Shown in pieces: positions 1 through 8,405 of a stretch of 64,000 nucleotides of DNA (its first letter is position 1; each line of letters begins with the position of its first letter). The DNA is taken from positions 372,001 through 436,000 of the forward strand of contig JADJLX010000002.1 in assembly GCA_016709865.1 (NCBI GenBank), read 5' to 3'. This DNA comes from Bacteroidales bacterium. Its GTDB lineage: Bacteria; Bacteroidota; Bacteroidia; Bacteroidales; VadinHA17. A program made the position numbers and the translations under genes. The notes below the pieces were generated by a model. The model was not told the DNA's origin and did not search any database. It saw only the letters and a program-made list of their open reading frames with translations.

Positions 1-1222
1 CAGTCAGGTTGCAAACCTCTGCAGGCCAGTAATTCATCTGGAGGTTTATATTTGTATGAAAGTCCGAGTTCCAAGGAGCTTTCAGATCCTTGTTCCATAT
101 TCCCTGAAGGTTTGCCGGCAGTACGGCAGGATAACGTGAAGATGACATCAGGAGATACCTTCCGTACTGAAAATAAAGGGCAATCAATCCGTTATCGGTG
201 CCACCATTCTTAACAGCCTGGAGTCTTTTGTCAGTAGGTACTGAGGATAAACTATCTTTTCCAAAAGACAGATTAACCCGGCTAAACAATGGCTGATACT
301 CCTCAAGATGAGCTTTTTTCAGCTCGTTGTATGATAAATTGTCACTCCTGTTTAGTATAGTTTTACAAACGTCTGCCGGTTCAATGAATCTGTCAAAATC
401 AAGGTTGTTAATATTATAGTCAGTGGCAGCTGTGATCCTTACAGTAACTTCCTCTGCATTTTTTACATGCAGGATATCTTTATCCGCGGCAATCTCGCCT
501 TGCAGAGCAGAGAGCCTAAGCTCACCGGCAAATTTCATATGTTCCCCCCCGGGACCGGCTCTGGGATCTTCTTCGTCTATTATCTGGCCTGTCAGGATTA
601 ATGTATTTCCACTAGCTAATACTGTTGCATCCTTTTCACGGGCAAGCCTGAATGAGGCATTTATAAGACCACCATCGACTGATTTAATATTTACTACAAT
701 AACATTGTCAGGGGCAGAGACAAACACCTCCTGTATGTACTTTTTCCCGTCAGCAGTGAAATGTGAAGCAGCAATTCCTGTGCTGAGGTTGAGCTCCCTT
801 CTTAAGTTTTCCGGCTTGCTACTCCACAGATAATCAATTAGTAAGTCTCCAAGTGGCTGATATGAGCGGATCCGCGGAGGAGTTCCCAGGAAATTCTCAT
901 CAGCTATTTTGAATGCATCCTTGTATCTGCTTTCGAACAGGGCTTTCTGCAGGGCAGGCAAAGCCTTTATTGCATCAGGATTGTTATTGTTTATTTTACT
1001 CCCTGCCCAAATGCTCTCTTCGTTCAGCTGGAGCTTCTCATTCACAGGGTTTCCAAAAACCATCGCTCCGAGCCGTCCGTTTCCAACCGGCAATGCTTCT
1101 TCCCACTTCGAAGCAGGATTATCATACCAGAGTTTCAACGTTTCGCCGGAATTATCAGATGGTCTGTTACATCCGGAAATGCCAATTATAGAAAGGCACA
1201 GGATAATTAATTGTCTTTTCAT
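1..1222 (-). CDS. GH95 alpha-L-fucosidase, lipoprotein (N-terminal part)
   Basis: This is the N-terminal ~407 residues of a glycoside hydrolase family 95 enzyme, which removes alpha-1,2-linked L-fucose (or L-galactose in some members) by inversion. The start reads MKRQLIILCLSIIGISGC, a lipoprotein signal with the lipobox ISGC, so the product should be membrane-anchored on the periplasmic or surface side. The family hallmark near residues 30-50 is visible (LWYDNPASKWEEALPVGNG, then RLGAMVFG), followed by QLNEESIWAG and SYQPLGDL. The catalytic (alpha/alpha)6 barrel lies mostly past the left edge, so the active-site residues cannot be checked. The ATG lies 5 nt after the stop of the broken dehydrogenase gene, suggesting co-transcription. 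It fits the GH29 fucosidase further right in the window. Confidence 0.9.
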   Translation of the reverse strand, partial: MKRQLIILCLSIIGISGCNRPSDNSGETLKLWYDNPASKWEEALPVGNGRLGAMVFGNPVNEKLQLNEESIWAGSKINNNNPDAIKALPALQKALFESRYKDAFKIADENFLGTPPRIRSYQPLGDLLIDYLWSSKPENLRRELNLSTGIAASHFTADGKKYIQEVFVSAPDNVIVVNIKSVDGGLINASFRLAREKDATVLASGNTLILTGQIIDEEDPRAGPGGEHMKFAGELRLSALQGEIAADKDILHVKNAEEVTVRITAATDYNINNLDFDRFIEPADVCKTILNRSDNLSYNELKKAHLEEYQPLFSRVNLSFGKDSLSSVPTDKRLQAVKNGGTDNGLIALYFQYGRYLLMSSSRYPAVLPANLQGIWNKDLKAPWNSDFHTNINLQMNYWPAEVCNLT

Positions 1223-1227
1223 AGGGT

Positions 1228-2442
1228 TTAATAAAGATAATCGTCAAGATATGAATATTTTGGAGTCAGAATACCATTTTCCAGTATGGTAGCTCTCTCA
1301 ACCATAGGGGCTTTCTGTCTGGGTAAGAATATCATGTAATACACTATTCATCAGCATTTTCCCAAAATCGAGCGAGGCATCCCGGGGAAGTTCACCCGGC
1401 AGATTATCGATAGCCATCATTGTAATATTAGTTGGTCTTGAGAATGCCGGCTCCTCAGTTTCAAGATAAGGGTTGTATGCATAAAAAGGATCAGCAATTG
1501 TTGATGGCCTGAGAGTTGAGGGTATAGGGCCATTAATATCACAGCTTATGTCGGCAATTACGGAGATCCTGAAGTCGGGTTTCTTCATATCCTCCTTTGA
1601 AAAGAAATGAGGAGAACGGGGATCCCAGAAATGACATGCAATGAAGATATCGGTCACTTTTGAATATTGTGCAAAGGAAGATTCATATTCTTCAGGATGG
1701 TTTGTAAAATGGCTGAAACTGAATTCCAATCCTTTTTTATGCTTAGTATACTTATCGGGACCAATCTGGCAAACAACAGGAACATCAAACTCTTTAGAAA
1801 CATATTCTTCAGGAGAAACCTATACAAAATTGCAGATGCTGAGAGTCTCCATGGCACCATGAGCAACCCGTCCTTCACCTGTAACAAGTACTTTCAGTCC
1901 GGGCTTGAGTTCAATAAGTCTCAGACCGGCCCACATCTCGTCGAGATCGTGGCACTGATAGGCAGGTTTCAGTTTGAACCTGTTAGTTTTAATACCTCTG
2001 GCTCTCAGTCCGTTATACGCGCCTACAATTCCTGCATGTCGTCCAAATGCAACAACCCTCTGCCCCTGTTCAGTTGTAAGATACTCATAATCAATTAGTG
2101 TAATTTTGCGAGCAGCCATTTCCTGAACATCTCAATGTTATGAGGCTGCTTTTTGGCCACATGAGCAAAAAACATATAAGTCTTACCGGGAATGAATAAT
2201 CTTTTATCAACCTCCTTAACTCCAAAAAGAATATCACAATCTTTAAGATCTTCTTTAAGCGGTATACCGAGATAGTCATACTCTTCATCAGCATAGCATC
2301 TTATGTCGCTAGGCTGAACAAAAAACTCAACATCAGGATACATCTCCTCCAAAGCTACTATCTGGGGCGGGGTTAGCGGAACCCTTCTGTCGGGAGGATT
2401 CTTAGTTTCCCGGAGAATGCCGACTTTTAATCTCTTTTCCAT
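1228..2442 (-). pseudogene. Saccharopine dehydrogenase-family protein, disrupted (two frameshifts and one stop)
   Basis: The reconstructed product is about 404 residues and resembles lysine-forming saccharopine dehydrogenase / alanine dehydrogenase-like NAD(P) oxidoreductases. The N-terminus has KVGILRETKNPPDRRVPLTP; then come IDYEYLTTEQGQRVVAFGR, GLKVLVTGEGRVAHGAME in the Rossmann region, DPRSPHFFSKEDMKKPDFRI and IADISCDINGPIPSTLR. Three lesions break it: a missing base in the TTT at 2119-2121, an in-frame TAG at 1820-1822 where relatives have Glu, and an extra base in the GGGG at 1307-1310. Correcting all three restores one open frame ending at 1228 with PMVERATILENGILTPKYSY. The two indels look like sequencing or assembly errors; the stop is a substitution and less easily explained that way. 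It may be a genuine decaying gene or a badly sequenced intact one. Confidence 0.85.
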
Positions 2443-2510
2443 TGATGCAAATCCGTTATTGGATATGTGAAGATACTAATTAAAGGGCTAATTTCTTTTA
2501 ATGGACAGCA

Positions 2511-2601
2511 ATTTCGGATTGCGGAAGGTGGATTTCGGATTTCGGATTGCGGATTGCGGATTGCGGATTGCGGATTTACTTCGGTCTTCGGTCTTCGGTC
2601 T
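2511..2601. repeat. 7-nt-register tandem array (ATTGCGG then TCGGTCT units)
   Basis: Thirteen consecutive 7-mers fill 91 nt without a phase break. The first ten are variants of ATTGCGG or ATTTCGG, with one AAGGTGG and one transitional ATTTACT. The last three are TCGGTCT. The unit changes while the register does not. The array ends 16 nt before the ssrA -7 element. No coding role is seen. Confidence 0.9.
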
Positions 2602-2616
2602 TCCAACTATTTTTCT

Positions 2617-2624
2617 TATCTTTG
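2617..2624 (+). promoter_or_regulatory. Bacteroidota -7 promoter element of ssrA
   Basis: TATCTTTG matches the Bacteroidota housekeeping -7 consensus TAnnTTTG exactly. It lies 15 nt before the mature tmRNA 5' end, which is compatible with a short leader removed by RNase P. A clear -33 TTG was not found at the ideal spacing because the repeat array occupies that region. Confidence 0.7.
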
Positions 2625-2639
2625 CGGTTCATATCATCC

Positions 2640-3050
2640 GGGGCTGACTTGGTTTTGACAGCATGAGGGGTGTTATGTAAGCATGCAGGGTGTGGTAACG
2701 CGTTCCTTAAACAGAGTTACAAAACAATAAAGGCGAATCTAATTACGCTCTCGCAGCATAAGCGAATAACAGTAGCTTAAGCACTTTACGCCGAAAGGCA
2801 TAATCTCTCAGCACATGTGTTGGGACGAGACGTTTCCCGGGCGGTCAAGCCCTGATCCAACCCGACACGGAAACGCACGCAATCCGGGGCTAGTCTGAAG
2901 GTTGTTCCGACCCGATGGCGAAACAAACAGGAAATAAGGGCAGGTTAGGTTGTTCTGCAGCTGACATGTCACGAAAATCAAGCAGAAATAAGCATGTAGA
3001 AAGCGTATGACTTCCGTGTTTGGACCGGGGTTCGACTCCCCGCAGCTCCA
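2640..3050 (+). ncRNA. ssrA: tmRNA (transfer-messenger RNA)
   Basis: The 5' end GGGGCTGACTTGGTTTTGAC and the 3' end with the T-arm GGTTCGACTCCCCGCAGCTCC are canonical tmRNA termini. The 7-bp acceptor stem pairs 2640-2646 with 3043-3049, with one G-U pair, and the discriminator A is at 3050. CCA is not encoded and must be added. The tag frame starts at GGC 2732 and ends at TAA 2761, giving GESNYALAA, the usual Bacteroidota tag type ending in ALAA. The RNA rescues stalled ribosomes together with SmpB, which is not encoded here. A hairpin terminator follows at 3071. Confidence 0.97.
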
Positions 3051-3070
3051 CAAACAAGCAAAAAACAATT

Positions 3071-3094
3071 ACCCCGAAAGGGGTTTTGTTTTTT
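3071..3094 (+). terminator. Intrinsic terminator of ssrA, probably bidirectional
   Basis: A 5-bp stem ACCCC/GGGGT with a GAAA tetraloop at 3071-3084 is followed by TTTGTTTTTT. Read on the minus strand the same stem is followed by AATTGTTTTTTG, so it can also end the transporter gene, whose stop is at 3096. Confidence 0.85.
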
Positions 3095-3095
3095 A

Positions 3096-4419
3096 TCACT
3101 TCCCTGAACTCCAGCCCCTTACAACCGAAGCATGAACTGGCAGAAGGTATAATGATGAAATAACTCTTCCCGCCAGAAAGGCAATCGCGGCTGCCACAAC
3201 ACCAATCATGTTGAACAAAGCGATACAGATGAATAGGACAAAAACAATCACAATTAGCTCTATTGCTGTTGAAACCGATATCGGACCAGTCTTGCCACCA
3301 AGTACAATAGTGGATCTCTGAAAACTCATAAGCAATGTCAGAGCCGGCATCAATATCATAATTCTGAGTGGCAGGTATGAAAGATCTGCCAGTTCTTGAG
3401 AAAGTCCAGAGATATTTAAAAACCATAGATCTGCAAGCGGTGTAAAAGCCACCACTGAGATCAGGAGTGTTACTATTATTCCCAGGCTTACAGCATAGCT
3501 TCTCATAATATCAAAGTTATGCTTTCCTCTTCCAAGCAGGGCGATATTAACCTCCTGGAATGATAATCCGACACTTCTGAAAATAAATACCAGGGAACCA
3601 ACTACCTCAAGGGCTGCCAGCGATTCAACTGCCATATAGCTTCTGCTGAGAAAGAAAGTGACAAAAGGATGAACGCCCATTGAGAGAACTGAAGTCATTG
3701 CAAGAGGAGTATAAAAACGTGTTACCTCCCTCATGCTCAGATCACTGTTTTCCGGATCATTTGTGTCCAAGCACTTCTTTAAGTGCCCTGGAAACCATGA
3801 TCCTTGTTGCAATGGCTTCGAGCAAAACAGCTGCTGACATAGCTGCTGCACCGACAGAAGCGCCAGGTAACCCTGCAAGATAAAGTAACAGTCCGACTAT
3901 TGTTATTACCGAAATCCTTACAAGAGTGCCATAAGTAACCATTCTTGTAAGGCCTTTCCTTATAAGAATTCCCTGATAGAATCGTCTGTAACCTATTGAT
4001 GCCGACCATGGTAAGAAAATCACAAGTGCTGTATAGGCAAGCTTTGCAACATTCTCAGGAACCTCCATCATATCAATAGCAATGAAGTTAAAGACAGGCG
4101 GAATAATAACAATTAAGTGTATTACAGTTATTGCCGCATTAAGGATGTCGGTAAATTTCTTCAGTTTCCTGTATGAATTCCTTCCGGTTACCAATGCTGT
4201 GGAAGCACTGAGAAGCATTATTATCGGAGATTCAATAAGCATGGCAAATGAACCGGCAATCCCGAAAGCCGCCAGGTTGAATTTGGCATCATTAAGCCTG
4301 GCTATGAAAGCGATTAAAATAGGTTGTTCCAGAGCCATCATCAGCCATGTAAGCGCGAGAGGGCTCCAGAAAAGGAATATCTTAAACTTTGTTAATTTGT
4401 CAGGCAAAATTGTCTCCAT
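3096..4419 (-). CDS. MATE/ANKH-like polytopic transporter (frameshifted)
   Basis: A membrane transporter of about 440 residues with roughly twelve hydrophobic segments. The opening FWSPLALTWLMMALEQPIL followed by IARLNDAKFNLAAFGIAGS resembles the MATE/MOP-type exporter branch that includes ANKH-like proteins; the substrate is unknown. The frame is broken at the TTT at 3760-3762. The first part ends ...KEVLGHK-stop, while the second half continues in another frame as DPENSDLSMREVTRFYTPLA. Removing one base joins them. The second half is complete to TGA at 3096. A homopolymer lesion with both halves well conserved favours a sequence error over real inactivation. It is convergent with ssrA, and the terminator is shared. 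Confidence 0.8.
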
Positions 4420-4452
4420 GAGGACGGCAAAGATAGGGATTTATTGAAATCA

Positions 4453-4460
4453 TAATTTTG
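4453..4460 (+). promoter_or_regulatory. Possible -7 promoter element
   Basis: TAATTTTG matches TAnnTTTG and lies 63 nt before the ATG of the next plus-strand gene. No convincing -33 partner was found, so this is tentative. Confidence 0.35.
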
Positions 4461-4522
4461 GTCAATGCAATATCTCAATATTGAAAATTGTTTTGTAAAT
4501 TAACAGGATTAAAGTACTAATA

Positions 4523-5443
4523 ATGAGTGAGACTGGTAAGAAATGGGTTCTGTGGATTGCTTCAATAATCTTCCTTTTGTCATTTCTGATAATGTTAGGT
4601 TCCTCTGGCCCTTATAATAATCTGATCGATACAATATTTCCAATACTCATTCCATTGTTATTGATATCGGGTAGTACAATAATTATCATGATTACAATCA
4701 GATACAGGGAACAGAAATGGTTTTTGATTATAGCAAATATTGCAACTTATTTACTTCCACTTTTTATTTTCATCACATATAAGTTAATAAACTTTCCAGG
4801 ATCTATTGTAATTGACCTTTTCTTTATCACAATTATATGCGCATTTATGCTTCTGGCAGGAATTAATATTTTTATTCTGAGAGAGGCCGGGGAGATTAAA
4901 AGTATTTTAATTCTGCTCTCCTTAATTGCCGTCAGTTTCGTCATTCAAAGGTTTTCCTCCTTACAGGATAACATCGTCGATTTCTCTTTTACTTTCTTTT
5001 TGTTAATTACATTATTGACCGGAAGCGGAATGTTATTATATGGATTCAGATGTCTTTTTCAGATAAAGAAAAACCATTACCTCAAATACATTTCCCTTAT
5101 TGCCTGTGTGGTCATTGCCTATGGAAGTTATGTATTCGCTTCAAAAATGACAGGTGAAGGCGTACCTGTTTTAGAGCTAATTTATTTCGTGCCGGCATTC
5201 CTCCTGACTTTGATCGTATTATTTTCTCTTCCTTTTTCGGGCTATATTCACTGGATCACATTGCATAAAAGAATTCTGAAGAAAATAATGATTCCCTGGA
5301 TCTTCTTCTTCATTGTCTTTTCAGTGAGTATTGTTTCCCCTGATTTGATAAGAAAAATAATAACCAGGGAAGACAATAAGACAATTGAGTTTCAAATGAA
5401 TGACTATGATGTGAAGAATAAGAACGGTTTAGAAGCTGAGTAG
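4523..5443 (+). CDS. Polytopic membrane protein of unknown function
   Basis: A 306-residue protein that is mostly hydrophobic, with about eight or nine probable transmembrane helices. The first is WVLWIASIIFLLSFLIML near residues 9-26 and the last is near 255-275 (IMIPWIFFFIVFSVSIV). A short polar, charged tail of about 30 residues follows. No catalytic motif or family signature was recognised. It is monocistronic, divergent from the transporter at 4419 and convergent with the nSTAND gene, whose stop lies 26 nt beyond. It may be an uncharacterised lineage-specific membrane protein. Confidence 0.75.
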   Translation: MSETGKKWVLWIASIIFLLSFLIMLGSSGPYNNLIDTIFPILIPLLLISGSTIIIMITIRYREQKWFLIIANIATYLLPLFIFITYKLINFPGSIVIDLFFITIICAFMLLAGINIFILREAGEIKSILILLSLIAVSFVIQRFSSLQDNIVDFSFTFFLLITLLTGSGMLLYGFRCLFQIKKNHYLKYISLIACVVIAYGSYVFASKMTGEGVPVLELIYFVPAFLLTLIVLFSLPFSGYIHWITLHKRILKKIMIPWIFFFIVFSVSIVSPDLIRKIITREDNKTIEFQMNDYDVKNKNGLEAE

Positions 5444-5469
5444 GTCAGAGGACTTTCCATATCTGTCCC

Positions 5470-8355
5470 TTATCCACATTTCCAAAAAACTTTCTTATCA
5501 AAAACTAAATTGTAGATTTCCTTAAGATTTACAGGCAAACATCTGATTGCATTGTTGTTAACATATAACAGATATAATCCGTCTTTAGAAAATACTGCAA
5601 ACGAACCAGGGATACTTGCCATCTGATATCCATCCTGTGCAATAATCTGAATAGTTTTGCTATTATAAGAAACCGCAGCAAAAAGTTGTCGGTCAGGACT
5701 AATTTCCAGATACTCAATTGGCACTAAGGGTTCAGTAACAAGCTGACTCTGTGCTTTTAATATATATTGATTTGTGGAATAAGTATTATCTGTAAAATTC
5801 CAGGAAAATCCGTCAAAATATTGCACTAGCGTACGGAATACCCCTGCCCTGTTATCATCCAAATGATTATCATAGCTGTAATTTGATGCTATAATGGCCT
5901 TCTCTTTTGCTGCAAAAGTTGCATCATACACTTTTTTATGATAACTCTCGAGATAACTGTTCTGTATATCTGATTTGCTGATTCTTGCATCATATGCCGT
6001 TGATCTCTGATTCCACAGCGGCCAGAAGGAATGTGCTCCATGAATAGAATTCATTCCAAATACGAACCATTCATTTAAAAGTACACCATCTAAATCCCAG
6101 ATATATATCATACTATCAGCTGAGGCAGTCAATATATATTTACCTGTACTGTTGAATTCACAAGACCAGATAGTATCATTTGGTCCAATGATAGAATCTG
6201 CATAAGATAATGTTTTGGGTTTATATCTTTTTAGTGTATCATAAGGACTGAACAGGCCTGTTCTATGGTTAAAATTCCATATTAATACTGACTTATCACA
6301 AGAAGCAGTAGCCACAAACCGGTTATCCGGAGATATATCTAGGGAATTAATCCTTCCTGTATGCCCGGTTAGTTCAAACAAAATTGTACCAGTAGAATCG
6401 TAGATTAATGCACTGTTTTCTTTAACAGCAGCTAAGAAATACTTATCATTAGTAAAAAACTTTACTAACCTGTTATTCATAAGATGATTAACAGTGGTTT
6501 CGAAGGAGAACATCTTTTTACCATCCCGGGTAAAAACATCTCCACGGCTATTCTTGCAAATAACAGCAAAGTACCTGCCATTATCTGACATTTCCACACG
6601 TATAATCTCATTTTCAACTATGAAGGAATGTATTATTGAATCATTGACAGGACATGTAAATACTTCATTTTTATCCGTCCAGCCAAAAAGCCGGGACCCA
6701 GTCTTATTAGTCCTCATTGACGATATGGAACCAGCTACAGGAATCCTTCGGGGAAGTAGTTCTATTGGGATGGACTTATTGCCTTTATCCAACTCTTCCT
6801 GCAGTAACTTATTGAAACTTTGCAGTATAATGCCCTGGCTTACTGTTGATAATGAATCTTCACTCAAAATCTTGAAAGCAGTATTAATACTGGTCAGTGG
6901 ATCTACTTTTTCCTGTAGAAGGGCAATTGTTGTCAGTTCCCTGGTGTCGGCACTGCTTTTTTTATTAAGATAGTAGCGAATACCTGCTGCCACAATAATG
7001 AGAAACATCACTGCAACTATGCTAGTCAGACGCTTTAATGCTCTCTGCTGTGACTTTAATTTTTCCTTGCTATCATTTATAAACTGTGCTAAAGAAGGTG
7101 ACAAAAAAAGCCTCTTCTCGTAGGTCGAAATATAATCCAGGTCGTCCTGAGTAAGATATGTTTTCCTGCTGTTAAAAGCCTGGTATGCATTCTCAATGAA
7201 GAGCCTGACTTCTAAAAGCTCTTTATCTATCAGAGTAAATGTCTCGTAGATCTTAGCAGCCAGAGCGTCATGCCTTAGCTCGAAATGGCCGGCATCATCT
7301 CTCTCTCTTAAAATGCGGAGATCAACGAATTTAGTCAGATATTTTAAAAGGACTGGTTCACTTATAATCATTCCAAAAGTTCCAATAGTGGACAATATTT
7401 CTGACTCGTCCATCGGTCTCTTGGTTCCTTTTATTGAGACAAATGATTTCAATACAGATGTTGCAGTATCAGGATCATCCATTTCCCCTATCTGCTCTTC
7501 AAGAAACTGGCCAAGCAGGTCGGAGACACTGCCTGCTTTTGAAAGAAGGTCTTTGGAGAATCTGAGGGTGCCGGGTACTGGATGCCCGGTGCTAGGTGCA
7601 GGGTGCTGGGTACTGGGTGCTTGTTCAGCATTTACACTTAAACGGAAGATACGATCCAGGTAGATCTGAAGGAAGGTTAGCTCAATCTCATTGCCTGCAG
7701 GACAAAGCTTATCGATCAGGTCTTCGGAGAATCCTTCTTCTGTTTCAATGTTATGAACCTTGCACGGACCTTCAATAGCACTTATTGCATTTGCACGTTT
7801 CATTTTCTCGACCCTGAAACGGTTGGTGAAGATATCCGGAAGTTCTGCTTCGAACTCTGTCATCGAGGCAAGGAACTCTTCCCTTATGATAAAGATAATC
7901 CTGCAATGTATATCCGATTCAGTTATTTCCTTAACAATCTTTATGAAGCCAGATCTCTCCTCATGGCTGCCAAAGATGAAAAGCTCTTCAAACTGGTCGA
8001 AGATGAGATAGACCGGTTTAAAATGGTCGAGGTATATTGACTGTAGCTTTTCAGCAACAGACATGCTTTTTTTGAATGGTCTTATTGCCTGTTTATTAAA
8101 GGCTTCACTCAGGCTATCGACGATATTGTTTCCGCGTCTTACATTAACCGGAAGCCAGTCGCTGTCATCGAATCGTGAAGCCAGCCCGCAATTTATAAGT
8201 GATGATTTCCCTGTTCCCGAAACACCATAAACAAGAAGAATTTTGCTCTCAAAAACACTTCTGTAAAGATCAGTTATCTCCTGATCACGACCGAAGAAGA
8301 TCTCACGGTCTTCGCGGGTGTAGCTGTCGAGGAATTTGAAAGGGGAGTTAAGCAT
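5470..8355 (-). CDS. nSTAND-type NTPase with transmembrane segment and C-terminal WD40 propeller
   Basis: About 961 residues from the ATG at 8355; an upstream TTG is less likely. The N-terminus has the nSTAND lead-in (SPFKFLDSYTREDREIFFGR). Walker A is GVSGTGKSS at residues 44-52 and Walker B is VYLIFDQFEELF near 115-126, so the P-loop looks functional. A single hydrophobic helix near 441-461 (TSIVAVMFLIIVAAGI) separates the NTPase from a beta-propeller. WD40-like blades are seen in LTGHTGRINSLDISPDNRF and SADSMIYIWDLDG. STAND ATPases switch and oligomerise on ligand sensing; this architecture occurs in immunity and signalling proteins. The upstream partner at 8406 ends 50 nt before this start. 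An in-frame proline-rich insert at residues ~244-263 is encoded by a 7-mer repeat array. Confidence 0.88.
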   Translation of the reverse strand: MLNSPFKFLDSYTREDREIFFGRDQEITDLYRSVFESKILLVYGVSGTGKSSLINCGLASRFDDSDWLPVNVRRGNNIVDSLSEAFNKQAIRPFKKSMSVAEKLQSIYLDHFKPVYLIFDQFEELFIFGSHEERSGFIKIVKEITESDIHCRIIFIIREEFLASMTEFEAELPDIFTNRFRVEKMKRANAISAIEGPCKVHNIETEEGFSEDLIDKLCPAGNEIELTFLQIYLDRIFRLSVNAEQAPSTQHPAPSTGHPVPGTLRFSKDLLSKAGSVSDLLGQFLEEQIGEMDDPDTATSVLKSFVSIKGTKRPMDESEILSTIGTFGMIISEPVLLKYLTKFVDLRILRERDDAGHFELRHDALAAKIYETFTLIDKELLEVRLFIENAYQAFNSRKTYLTQDDLDYISTYEKRLFLSPSLAQFINDSKEKLKSQQRALKRLTSIVAVMFLIIVAAGIRYYLNKKSSADTRELTTIALLQEKVDPLTSINTAFKILSEDSLSTVSQGIILQSFNKLLQEELDKGNKSIPIELLPRRIPVAGSISSMRTNKTGSRLFGWTDKNEVFTCPVNDSIIHSFIVENEIIRVEMSDNGRYFAVICKNSRGDVFTRDGKKMFSFETTVNHLMNNRLVKFFTNDKYFLAAVKENSALIYDSTGTILFELTGHTGRINSLDISPDNRFVATASCDKSVLIWNFNHRTGLFSPYDTLKRYKPKTLSYADSIIGPNDTIWSCEFNSTGKYILTASADSMIYIWDLDGVLLNEWFVFGMNSIHGAHSFWPLWNQRSTAYDARISKSDIQNSYLESYHKKVYDATFAAKEKAIIASNYSYDNHLDDNRAGVFRTLVQYFDGFSWNFTDNTYSTNQYILKAQSQLVTEPLVPIEYLEISPDRQLFAAVSYNSKTIQIIAQDGYQMASIPGSFAVFSKDGLYLLYVNNNAIRCLPVNLKEIYNLVFDKKVFWKCG
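7567..7622. repeat. 7-nt-register array inside the nSTAND coding sequence
   Basis: Eight contiguous 7-mers (56 nt) related to GGTGCTG and GGTACTG lie within the gene. On the coding strand they encode a Pro/Ser/Thr/Gln/His-rich linker (about APSTQHPAPSTGHP) between the NTPase region and the helical region. The same unit types recur at 39141-39216 in intergenic DNA. Confidence 0.88.
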
Positions 8356-8382
8356 TGCATTTAAAATGTAATATGTATTATA

Positions 8383-8399
8383 GGCGATGGGCGATGGGT
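8383..8399. repeat. Short 7-mer repeat GGCGATG
   Basis: Two exact copies of GGCGATG and a partial third lie in the 50-nt gap between the HEPN-like gene stop and the nSTAND start. It is too short to be sure by itself, but its 7-nt unit matches the pattern elsewhere in the window. Confidence 0.55.
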
Positions 8400-8405
8400 G
8401 AATAC

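Noticed and set aside
2511..2601. CRISPR array
   Set aside because: Units are 7 nt with no spacers and there are no cas genes in the window.
3000..3050. Separate tRNA gene
   Set aside because: The T-arm and acceptor end belong to the tmRNA tRNA-like domain, pairing with 2640-2646.
2890..3426. Open frame on the minus strand across the tmRNA 3' end
   Set aside because: It runs through ssrA and its terminator and overlaps the conserved transporter frame; no protein family is recognisable.
3757..3762. Programmed ribosomal frameshift in the transporter
   Set aside because: No slippery heptamer with a following structure was seen, and similar one-base lesions occur in unrelated neighbours, so sequence error or mutation is simpler.
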